8,586 bases of DNA, taken from contig JAAYZQ010000064.1 of NCBI GenBank assembly GCA_012514775.1, positions 1-8,586 on the forward strand, in the 5' to 3' direction. The position numbers and the translations under genes are program-made. Under the pieces are notes generated by a model. The model saw nothing but the letters and a program-made list of their open reading frames with translations, did not search any database and was not told the origin of the DNA. Positions 1 to 5,488 of this stretch are shown here, piece by piece (the stretch's first letter is position 1; every line of letters starts with the position of its first letter). The stretch comes from Anaerolineaceae bacterium (GTDB lineage Bacteria; Chloroflexota; Anaerolineae; JAAYZQ01).

Positions 1-1005
1 ACGCTCCTGGGCGACCTGATGGGCGACGCCATCCTGAGCGCCACGGGCGCCCACTGGGAAGAGGCCGAGCCCGACTACTGGAACATGAACACCGACGTGC
101 GCACGACGGCCATCGTCCTGTGGGCCATGTCCCGACTGGATCCGGAGAACGACCTCTTGCCCAACGCCGTGCGCTGGCTGATGGCCGTGCGCGAGGAGGG
201 CCACTGGGAGAGCACCCAGGTCACCGCCTGGTCGCTCCTGGGCCTCACCGAGTACATGCGCGCCAGCGGCGAGCTGCGGGGCGACATGAGCTACAGCGTC
301 TATCTCAACGGGCAGGAGTGGGCCACGGGCCAGGTGACGGAGGAGAACATCGACGAGGGCCAGGAGCTCCAGGTGGGCATCGCCCGCCTGCTGGCCGACG
401 AGGCCAACCGGCTGGTGATCCAGCGCCAGGAGGCGGGCCCGGGCCAGACGGGCGAGGGGCAACTCTACTACTCGGCACAGCTCCGCTACTATCTGCCCGT
501 GGAGCGCGTCCAGGCCCTGGACCGGGGGATCGTCGTGGCGCGGCAGTACAGCCCCGTGGACAGCCCGGGCGAGTTCGTGGACAGCGCCCAGGTGGGCGAC
601 GTCATCCAGGTCAAGCTGACCCTCATCGCGCCTACCGACCTGTACTATGTCGTCGTGGAGGATCCGCTGCCCGCCGGCTGCGAGGGGGTCGACCTGAGCC
701 TGAAGACCACGTCCGTCGTCGGCCAGGCCCCCGAGCTGCGCAACCTGACGGCCGAAGAGGAAAATGTCTGGCTGCGCCGCTACGGCTGGGGGAGCTGGTT
801 CTTTAGCCAGACCGAGCTCCGGGATGAGCGGGCCGTCCTCTTTGCCACCTACCTGCCCCGGGGCACCTACGAGTACGTGTACAATATCCGGGCCAGCGTG
901 CCGGGCGAGTTTATGGTCATCCCCACCACCGCCTACCAGATGTACTGGCCCGAGGTCTTTGGCCGGAGCGATGGCGCCAGGTTTACCGTCCGGGACGCCG
1001 AATAG
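1..1005 (+). CDS. Bacterial alpha-2-macroglobulin family protein, C-terminal part (5' end outside window)
   Basis: The reading frame is open from base 1, so only the last 334 residues are visible. Bacterial alpha-2-macroglobulins are large envelope proteins thought to trap proteases. Residues about 1-95 look like the end of the helical thioester domain, with the typical 'GHWESTQVTAWSLLGL' helix pair. About 95-165 is a beta-rich CUB-like linker. About 170-334 matches the C-terminal receptor-binding-like domain: 'VGDVIQVKLTLIAPTDLYYV', 'VEDPLPAGCEGVD', 'ERAVLFATYLPRGTYEY', then 'YQMYWPEVFGRSDG' just before the stop. The thioester motif and signal peptide would lie upstream and cannot be checked. 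Full-length relatives are usually well over 1,000 residues. The gene ends about 100 bases before the next promoter, so it is probably the last gene of its unit. The family call is secure; substrate and partners cannot be read from this piece. Confidence 0.88.
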   Translation, partial: TLLGDLMGDAILSATGAHWEEAEPDYWNMNTDVRTTAIVLWAMSRLDPENDLLPNAVRWLMAVREEGHWESTQVTAWSLLGLTEYMRASGELRGDMSYSVYLNGQEWATGQVTEENIDEGQELQVGIARLLADEANRLVIQRQEAGPGQTGEGQLYYSAQLRYYLPVERVQALDRGIVVARQYSPVDSPGEFVDSAQVGDVIQVKLTLIAPTDLYYVVVEDPLPAGCEGVDLSLKTTSVVGQAPELRNLTAEEENVWLRRYGWGSWFFSQTELRDERAVLFATYLPRGTYEYVYNIRASVPGEFMVIPTTAYQMYWPEVFGRSDGARFTVRDAE

Positions 1006-1022
1006 CAGCCGGCAGCGCTTGC

Positions 1023-1054
1023 GTGCGTGGTGCGCCTTGGGGCGTGCCACGCAC
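1023..1054 (+). terminator. Stem-loop just after the alpha-2-macroglobulin gene
   Basis: Arms GTGCGTGG (1023-1030) and CCACGCAC (1047-1054) are perfect complements. Two G-U pairs and an inner CGCC/GGCG helix continue the stem, giving about 14 pairs closed by a TTGG loop. It begins 17 bases after the stop codon at 1005. No T-run follows, so it may be a transcript-end protector or a weak or Rho-assisted terminator rather than a classic intrinsic one. Confidence 0.5.
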
Positions 1055-1084
1055 CGCTTGCCGGGCGCCGGCCCGGGTTTGCCC

Positions 1085-1116
1085 GCCGGCAATAGTCCCA
1101 AAGGGCTATTGCCGGC
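1085..1116 (+). repeat. Perfect 11-bp inverted repeat overlapping the -35 box of the pilin promoter
   Basis: GCCGGCAATAG (1085-1095) is exactly complementary to CTATTGCCGGC (1106-1116). A T-G pair and two C-G pairs extend it to a 14-pair stem with a CAAA loop. Its right arm contains the TTGCCG (1109-1114) that I take as the -35 box of the flp promoter. It could be a repressor operator, or the last element of the termination region after the upstream gene; no T-run follows. A smaller palindrome, CCGGGC/GCCCGG (1061-1076), sits between this and the stem at 1023-1054. Confidence 0.5.
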
Positions 1117-1137
1117 CACCGGGATCGATGGTATAAT
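1109..1137 (+). promoter_or_regulatory. Sigma-70 type promoter of the pilin gene (extended -10)
   Basis: TTGCCG (1109-1114) and TATAAT (1132-1137) are separated by 17 bases, and TGG precedes the -10 box, giving an extended -10 element. Transcription should start near 1144, leaving an untranslated leader of about 59 bases before the ATG at 1203. The -35 box lies inside an inverted repeat. Confidence 0.75.
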
Positions 1138-1202
1138 ACCCTTGCGTCGTGGCTGACGTCCTGCCGTTGTGGCGCCGAAGGAGGCCAGAAAGGAGGTGGC
1201 GC

Positions 1203-1349
1203 ATGATCCTCTTGCCACGAGAGGAAGGGCAGGGGCTGACCGAGTACGGCATGGCCATTGTTCTGGTTGCAATTGTCGTCGTTGCAATTCTTATTCTGCT
1301 CGGTCCGATAGTTGGCAACATGTTCAGCACTGTTGTCCAAAGCATCTAA
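1203..1349 (+). CDS. Flp/Fap-type pilin, 48 residues
   Basis: The product is the small structural subunit of Flp (Tad-type) adhesive pili or a related thin surface filament. It is exported and then trimmed by a type IV prepilin-like peptidase. Residues 7-13 ('EGQGLTEY' region) fit the family rule G/XXXXEY, so cleavage is expected after Gly9, leaving Glu and Tyr at positions 5 and 6 of the mature chain. One hydrophobic helix follows ('GMAIVLVAIVVVAILILLG'), then a short polar tail. The start is set by AAAGGAGG at 1189-1196, six bases before the ATG. An upstream in-frame GTG at 1149 would lie almost on the predicted transcription start and is not preferred. The gene has its own promoter and terminator. 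No tad assembly genes lie nearby, so the export machine must be encoded elsewhere. Codon use is less GC-rich than in the neighbours. Confidence 0.9.
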   Translation: MILLPREEGQGLTEYGMAIVLVAIVVVAILILLGPIVGNMFSTVVQSI

Positions 1350-1377
1350 AAAACGCCTTTCAGCCACTGCCCGCGCG

Positions 1378-1417
1378 CGAGGGCTCCTCCCCAGGGGATG
1401 GAGCCCTCGTCCTTTTT
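1378..1417 (+). terminator. Intrinsic terminator of the pilin gene
   Basis: CGAGGGCTCC (1378-1387) pairs perfectly with GGAGCCCTCG (1400-1409). An inner TCCCC/GGGGA helix tightens the loop, and the stem is followed by TCC and then five T residues (1413-1417). This is the clearest factor-independent terminator in the window and separates the pilin from the rnpB promoter. Confidence 0.88.
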
Positions 1418-1438
1418 CATCTAGCAAACTCGCCAGAT

Positions 1439-1467
1439 TTGAATCCCACCGGCTCTCGTGGTATAAT
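1439..1467 (+). promoter_or_regulatory. Promoter of the RNase P RNA / tRNA unit
   Basis: TTGAAT (1439-1444) and TATAAT (1462-1467) have a 17-base spacer, and TGG immediately precedes the -10 box. The predicted start near 1474 agrees with the 5' end of the RNase P RNA, whose first helix strand begins at about 1478. The same TGGTATAAT block and spacing occur in the pilin promoter. Confidence 0.85.
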
Positions 1468-1473
1468 GTCCTA

Positions 1474-1935
1474 CGGACAGATGGGTGAGCCGTCGCTGGG
1501 CAGCGGATTGTTGCTCAGAGGAACTTCCCGACTCCCAGCCCGGCCGGAAGGCCGGGCGAGGTCGCCCCACGAAACAGCAAGTGGGGGCAGGCCGGCGAGA
1601 GCCGCGTCCTGACTACAACCGCAACAGAAAGCATTCCCGCCGCTCTCCTTCGGGGGGGCGGGCAAGGGGCGAACCGGTGGGGTAAGAGCCCACCAGCGGT
1701 CACGGCAACGTGGCCGGCTAGGCGAGCGTGCGGCCGGGAGCAAGGCGAGTGGGCCGGGTCCCCAGGGATTCGGTCTCGTCGCAGCGGCGACGGTCAAGCC
1801 GGGTAACGCCCGGACAGCCAGGAGCCGCCATCCCGTGGGATGAGACAGATGACGGCACGGCCGGCGGCGGCGAGGATCCGCGGATGCTCGCGGCGCTGGC
1901 CCCACAGAATCGGGAGTATGATCCCATCTGGACCG
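1474..1935 (+). ncRNA. rnpB: RNase P RNA, bacterial type A
   Basis: This is the catalytic RNA of ribonuclease P, which removes 5' leaders from tRNA precursors. Helix P1 is formed by CAGATGGG (1478-1485) and CCCATCTG (1923-1930), which fixes both ends. The conserved blocks are in order: 'GAGGAACTTCCCGACTCCC' near 1518-1536; a P3-like hairpin (1538-1557) with a GGAA tetraloop; the 'GGTGGGGTAAGAGCCCACC' signature at 1676-1694; GGAGCAAGGC at 1737-1746; and ACAGAAT at 1904-1910 close to the 3' end. The length of about 460 bases is somewhat above the E. coli RNA and still reasonable. No protein gene explains this stretch. The ends are accurate to a few bases. No terminator follows; tRNA-Leu starts about 8 bases later. 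Confidence 0.95.
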
Positions 1936-1943
1936 GTGAGGCA

Positions 1944-2027
1944 GCCGACGTGGCGGAATTGGCAGACGCGACAGACTTAGGATCTGTTACCCTCCGGGGT
2001 GTGGAGGTTCAAATCCTCTCGTCGGCA
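1944..2027 (+). tRNA. tRNA-Leu (anticodon UAG)
   Basis: Acceptor strands GCCGACG (1944-1950) and CGTCGGC (2020-2026) pair perfectly, with discriminator A2027. The anticodon stem ACAGA/TCTGT (1971-1975, 1983-1987) holds loop CTTAGGA, so the anticodon is UAG (1978-1980) and reads CUN leucine codons. A long variable arm (CCCTCCGGGG region, about 1990-1999), as expected for leucine, precedes a TTCAAAT T-loop (2008-2014). CCA is not encoded, so it must be added after transcription. The gene starts about 8 bases after the RNase P RNA and has no promoter of its own. Confidence 0.96.
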
Positions 2028-2052
2028 TGAGCACGTGGTGAACCAGATCTAT

Positions 2053-2124
2053 GGGCCCGTGGCCTAGCGGGAAGGCGTCTGCTTTGCACGCAGAAGATCG
2101 CCGGTTCGAATCCGGCCGGGTCCA
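2053..2124 (+). tRNA. tRNA-Ala (anticodon UGC)
   Basis: Acceptor strands GGGCCCG (2053-2059) and CGGGTCC (2117-2123) pair with one G-U pair; A2124 is the discriminator. The anticodon stem TCTGC/GCAGA (2078-2082, 2090-2094) encloses TTTGCAC, giving anticodon UGC (2085-2087), which reads GCA and related alanine codons. The T-arm is GCCGG/CCGGC with a TTCGAAT loop. CCA is not encoded: the bases after the discriminator are CCT. It lies 25 bases after tRNA-Leu and is probably cut from the same precursor. Confidence 0.96.
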
Positions 2125-2140
2125 CCTGAACAGAAAGCAC

Positions 2141-2176
2141 GGAGGGGGCAGCGACGATGCAATCGCTGCCCTTTCC
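2141..2176 (+). terminator. Long hairpin after tRNA-Ala (terminator or leader attenuator)
   Basis: GGGCAGCGA (2146-2154) pairs perfectly with TCGCTGCCC (2163-2171). The outer bases GGAGG (2141-2145) pair with TTTCC (2172-2176) through two G-U pairs, for a stem of about 14 pairs with an 8-base loop. Only three T residues follow the core stem, so termination is probably partial. It lies between the tRNA unit and the first protein gene, and it buries a possible ribosome-binding site and start codon (ATG 2157). Confidence 0.6.
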
Positions 2177-2195
2177 TGTAAGTCAGGAGGATGCA

Positions 2196-2618
2196 ATGGC
2201 AGAGACAACAGCGCGTACCGCTCTCTTTGCCGGCCTCGTCCAGGATGAAGACGGCAAGCCGGTAGATACGGTGATGGTGGGCGATGTGCCCAATTACGTC
2301 GTCGAAGTCGAAGGCTTCCGCCGGCACGTGGAGGCCGAAGTCGTCGACCGCCAGGTCATCGACCTGCTCCGCGAGCAGTTCATGGAGCACCGCGACATTG
2401 CCACCGAGGCCATGCTCCAGATGCTGGGCAAGGACGACCTGTTTACCAAGGCCATGATCGACGCCTCCATCAAGAACATGGACCAGATCATTCACCAGGG
2501 CCTGCCCGACGGGGCGCGGGCATGGCTGGGCATGCTGGGCTTTCGCGTGATCCTCGATTCGCACGGCGAGGTGGTCGAGCTGGAAATGCCCGAGCAGGCT
2601 GACGAGTTTGGCGAGTGA
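2196..2618 (+). CDS. Uncharacterised 140-residue protein
   Basis: I do not recognise this family. The chain is acidic and looks soluble, with no signal peptide or membrane segment. Residues about 8-45 look beta-rich ('LFAGLVQDEDGKPVDTVMVG', then 'NYVVEVEGF'). About 46-105 is a long amphipathic helical stretch rich in Met, Asp, Glu and Ile. About 110-130 looks beta again ('LGFRVILDSHGEVVELEM'). AGGAGG at 2185-2190 sits five bases before the ATG at 2196, which favours this start. An in-frame ATG at 2157 would add 13 residues, but it lies in the loop of a hairpin whose stem sequesters its Shine-Dalgarno sequence. The stop is 15 bases before the next gene, so it heads a three-gene operon. No separate promoter is visible, and readthrough from rnpB and the tRNAs is possible. 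Confidence 0.8.
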   Translation: MAETTARTALFAGLVQDEDGKPVDTVMVGDVPNYVVEVEGFRRHVEAEVVDRQVIDLLREQFMEHRDIATEAMLQMLGKDDLFTKAMIDASIKNMDQIIHQGLPDGARAWLGMLGFRVILDSHGEVVELEMPEQADEFGE

Positions 2619-2633
2619 CAGGAGGGAGAGCCG

Positions 2634-2882
2634 ATGGCCAGGCGCTGGGAGTATTGTCTCTTGGCTTGCACGCCCATGACCGGGCTGGACGACGAAGGGG
2701 TGCGCTGCGCCTACCAGATCATTGGCCCGGAGGGGAGCACGACGTCCGAGCTGTACGTCAAGGAATCATTGCCGCTGGTGGCCATCGAGCGCCTGCTCAA
2801 CATGCTGGGCGCCGATGGTTGGGAGCTGGTGGCCTACGACACGACCACTAACCGGGGCGTGTTCAAGCGAGAAAAGGCCTGA
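2634..2882 (+). CDS. Small DUF4177-like protein, 82 residues
   Basis: The layout resembles the DUF4177 family of small proteins of unknown function. It opens with an aromatic 'RWEYCLLAC' strand, has a central helix 'AIERLLNMLGADGWELVAYD', and closes with a beta strand ending 'GVFKRE'. The 'LN.LG..GWELV' plus terminal 'FKR' pattern is the family hallmark; the length is near the upper end of what I expect. The molecular role is unknown. GGAGGG at 2621-2626 precedes the ATG by seven bases. The gene starts 15 bases after the previous stop and ends 11 bases before the next start, so co-translation with both neighbours is likely. No signal peptide or membrane helix is seen. The family call rests on pattern recall, not a profile search. 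Confidence 0.8.
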   Translation: MARRWEYCLLACTPMTGLDDEGVRCAYQIIGPEGSTTSELYVKESLPLVAIERLLNMLGADGWELVAYDTTTNRGVFKREKA

Positions 2883-2893
2883 GGGAGGGCTGA

Positions 2894-4654
2894 ATGCTGC
2901 GCGACGTTCCATCACGCGGGAGTGAAGAGATCGAGCTGTACCGGCGTACCTATTATTCTCTGCTGCGGTCCAGCAGCGACATCCGTGTCCGCTCGCTGGA
3001 AGAGACCCACTCGGCCATGAACTCCAGCTTGCACGTCGGCGCCGACCGCCCGACCCCCGACGTCTCGGCTTTCGTCTACAGCGTCATGCGCCTGCCCCAG
3101 TGCCTGCCCCAGGCGTCCCTGGTGTTGATGGGCCAGTCGGACGAGGTGTTTGCCCGGCGGGGGTTCCACGACGTGGAAAAATGGGAACAGGCCACGGCGC
3201 TATCGCGCCGCCGCAAGATGTTCTTTGACGGCCAACACACCCTGGCGGCCTTTATCGCCAGCGTCTCTGACATCGACGACCTGATCCCCATGCTGACCGC
3301 CTACCAGATCGAGTGGAACAAGCTCCACGACCGGCTGTCGGGCACGGACATGCTGCAGCGTATCGAGGCCCACGTCTCGGGAGAAAGAGCCCTGGCGCCC
3401 GATGATGTGGGCGACGTGGCGATGGCCCTGGGCATCTCGGCCGACGATTTCGTCAAGCTCCAGGCGGCCTGGGGGCCGGCCCTGTGGCCCAACCTCCTCC
3501 AGGCGGGCCGCGAGCGCAAGGACATGGCCCTTCGCCTCCTGGCGGGCTCGCTGACCGACTACCGGCGGGCGACGGACGGCTGGTGGAACACCATCTCGAA
3601 GGCGGTCCATCGCTCCCTGCCGGGCGACCTCTTTGACCGGCCGGTCTATTTCGTCTCGTCCAACACCCACAGCTTTGTCAACCTGCTGGGCGGCTATGCC
3701 CGGGCGCGGGAGCAAGAGCTCGCCGCCTACCTGGAGGCCGAGAACCCCGAGAACCTGTGGCACCATTACCAGGGGATCAAGAACTCGCGGCGCCAGGACA
3801 ACCTGGAAAACCTGCTCTACTACACGCTGGCCAGGTACCTGCGCCACGGCGACGAGGCCGAGCAGGCCGCCAGGCAGGCGGACATGCAACAGCACTGGGG
3901 CGAAAACGGGCTGCTCCAGGTGGAGAACCCCCTCTACCTGGACGTGGCAGCCCAGGTCATCGAGTTCAAGTCCCTCTGCCCGTCGGCCTTTGACAGCCGG
4001 TTGCAGATGGACGGGCTGGACGCCCTGCGCGAGAGCGATGCCGTGATCTTTAACGTGGACTATCCCCTGGGCATGGCCGCCTACCAGATCCTCAGCCAGG
4101 CGGCTACCAACCTGGGCGAGCTGCAGGGCGTGTACCTGATGGGCAAGGCGGCCACGCTCAACGGCCAGGTGGGCGACGTCATGATCCCCAACGTGGTCTA
4201 TGACGAGCATTCCCAGAACACGTATCTCTTCAGAAACTGCTTCGTGGCCGCCGACGTGGCGCCCCACCTGACCCAGGCGAGCGTCTTTGACAACCAGAAG
4301 GCGGTGACGGTGCGGGGCACCTTCTTGCAGAACCGCGATTTCGTGAGCGTCTTTTACAAGGAGGGCTACACCGACATCGAGATGGAGACCGGCCCCTACC
4401 TGAGCGCCGTTTACGAGGACATCTATCCCGTGCGCTACCCCGTCAACGAGATCGTCAACCTGTTTATCAACGCGCCCTACGACATTGGCGTCATCCACTA
4501 TGCTTCGGACACGCCCTACAGCCGGCGGCAGACGCTCCTGTCCAAGAGCCTCTCCTACTTTGGCGTCGACGCCACCTACGCGGCCTCCATCGCCATCCTG
4601 CGGCGCATCTTTGCCCAGGAGATTGCCCACGTGCGCAAGCAGCGCGGCGCCTGA
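2894..4654 (+). CDS. Large conserved protein with nucleoside phosphorylase/nucleosidase-like C-terminal region, 586 residues
   Basis: I cannot name this protein with certainty. Residues 1 to about 375 are mostly helical, with no motif I recognise beyond many Arg/Trp-rich stretches. From about 375 the pattern changes to that of the purine nucleoside phosphorylase / MTA-AMP nucleosidase fold. Gly417-Lys-Ala-Ala-Thr-Leu leads into 'NGQVGDVMIPNVVYDEHS', as in the substrate loop 'G.AGGL...VGD..IP'. 'IEMETGPYLSAVYE', with Met497-Glu498, resembles the ribose-binding Met-Glu. 'YASDTP', with Asp539, resembles the catalytic Asp in 'SD.P'. From these I infer a possible N-glycosidic bond enzyme acting on a nucleoside or nucleotide; no substrate can be read. 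The start has GGAGGG at 2884-2889 and lies 11 bases after the DUF4177-like gene, so it closes that operon. It could instead be a non-catalytic relative. Confidence 0.82.
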   Translation: MLRDVPSRGSEEIELYRRTYYSLLRSSSDIRVRSLEETHSAMNSSLHVGADRPTPDVSAFVYSVMRLPQCLPQASLVLMGQSDEVFARRGFHDVEKWEQATALSRRRKMFFDGQHTLAAFIASVSDIDDLIPMLTAYQIEWNKLHDRLSGTDMLQRIEAHVSGERALAPDDVGDVAMALGISADDFVKLQAAWGPALWPNLLQAGRERKDMALRLLAGSLTDYRRATDGWWNTISKAVHRSLPGDLFDRPVYFVSSNTHSFVNLLGGYARAREQELAAYLEAENPENLWHHYQGIKNSRRQDNLENLLYYTLARYLRHGDEAEQAARQADMQQHWGENGLLQVENPLYLDVAAQVIEFKSLCPSAFDSRLQMDGLDALRESDAVIFNVDYPLGMAAYQILSQAATNLGELQGVYLMGKAATLNGQVGDVMIPNVVYDEHSQNTYLFRNCFVAADVAPHLTQASVFDNQKAVTVRGTFLQNRDFVSVFYKEGYTDIEMETGPYLSAVYEDIYPVRYPVNEIVNLFINAPYDIGVIHYASDTPYSRRQTLLSKSLSYFGVDATYAASIAILRRIFAQEIAHVRKQRGA

Positions 4655-4666
4655 GCGCCGCGCTGC
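4639..4666. terminator. GC-rich stem-loop at the convergent gene ends
   Basis: GCAGCGCGGCGC (4639-4650) is perfectly complementary to GCGCCGCGCTGC (4655-4666), with loop CTGA. The stop codon of the plus-strand gene forms part of the loop. The facing permease gene ends at 4702, so the symmetric hairpin could serve both transcripts. No T-run is present on either strand, so intrinsic termination is uncertain. Confidence 0.5.
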
Positions 4667-4701
4667 CCGATACGATTCCTCTCCCTGGGGCGAGCCACGC
4701 C

Positions 4702-5457
4702 CTACAGCGCGTCGCGACGCGACACCTCCCAGCCTCCCAGCATGGCCACCGCCAGCCCGCCCAGGCTGCCCAGGGCCAGGGCCGTCCAGGGCTTGAGCCC
4801 CTCGCTCAGGTCGTTGACCAGGATGGCCGGCAGGGTCCAGGGGTACCAGGGCCCGTACTTGCTCTGAATCACCATCACGGCCACGACCACAAAGGCGATG
4901 CCCGCGGCGCTGGCCACAACAAAGCTGGGCCAGCGGAGGGCGATCCAGGTGTGGATGGAGATGATGAGCCACGAGGCCAGGTACGACAGCCCCGCGTAGC
5001 GCAGGATGTCTGCCCAGGGCACCGGCTCCTCGAACCCCAGGCCGGGGGCAATGAGCCACAGCGCCAGGCCCGAAAGCCCCGTGAAGGCGGTCAGAGCGAC
5101 CATGCTCAGCCCGATGAGCATCATGCCATTCAACTGCTTGGCGGCATAGATGGCCCCCCGGCGGATGGGCAGCGCGTACAGGTGCTTCCACTGCTGGTTG
5201 GCGTGCTCCAGGTTGGCCAGGAGGGCGGTCTCGAGGGTGATAAACAGGGGCAGCATGAGCACGCTCCACAGGAACATGGTCTGCCGCACATAGCTGCCCC
5301 AGGTCTCCTGGGGCGCCTGTTCGTAAAACACCCTGCCATCCAGCACCACGGCCATCTGCAAGGCAATGATGACCAGGGGCGCCAGGGGCGCCAGCCACAG
5401 GCCGAGGGTGCGCTTCATCTTGAGCCTTTCGGCTGCGGCGACTCGAATGAATTCCAT
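4702..5457 (-). CDS. ABC-2 type transporter permease (bacitracin/lantibiotic-resistance-like), 251 residues
   Basis: This is the membrane subunit of the transporter whose ATPase is encoded just upstream. The order is a short cationic N-terminus ('AERLKMKR') and about six membrane helices near residues 18-42, 58-82, 108-135, 150-170, 176-196 and 224-243, then a short tail. Between helices 2 and 3 is the cytoplasmic 'LEHANQQWKHLYALPIRRGAIYAAK' segment. Such an '[N/E]..N.TWKHL..LP..R...' loop is characteristic of the ABC-2 permeases that protect against bacitracin or lantibiotics or serve similar efflux roles. The length is typical. AAGGAGG at 5463-5469 is five bases from the ATG. The gap from the ATPase stop is about 31 bases, and no internal promoter is seen. 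Only one permease gene is present, so it may act as a homodimer. The substrate is unknown. Confidence 0.88.
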   Translation of the reverse strand: MEFIRVAAAERLKMKRTLGLWLAPLAPLVIIALQMAVVLDGRVFYEQAPQETWGSYVRQTMFLWSVLMLPLFITLETALLANLEHANQQWKHLYALPIRRGAIYAAKQLNGMMLIGLSMVALTAFTGLSGLALWLIAPGLGFEEPVPWADILRYAGLSYLASWLIISIHTWIALRWPSFVVASAAGIAFVVVAVMVIQSKYGPWYPWTLPAILVNDLSEGLKPWTALALGSLGGLAVAMLGGWEVSRRDAL

Positions 5458-5488
5458 TGTAACCTCCTTATCCTTTCGCCTGCTTTGC

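Noticed and set aside
120..806. Second plus-strand frame (228 codons) within the alpha-2-macroglobulin gene
   Set aside because: Gly/Arg/Pro-rich with no recognisable fold and fully overlapping a gene with strong family matches.
1149..1202. GTG start giving the pilin 18 extra residues
   Set aside because: It lies about five bases from the predicted transcription start and lacks a ribosome-binding site, while ATG 1203 has AAAGGAGG six bases upstream and gives a normal pilin leader.
1471..1905. Minus-strand frames and plus-strand 66-100 codon frames over 1471-2030
   Set aside because: This stretch is the RNase P RNA gene and tRNA-Leu. The frames have no ribosome-binding sites of note and are caused by the structured GC-rich RNA gene.
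3200..5398. Long minus-strand open frame (732 codons) across two gene regions
   Set aside because: It runs antisense to the 586-residue gene and out of frame through the permease gene. It is rich in Gly, Arg, Val and His with no motif, as expected of a shadow frame in high-GC DNA.
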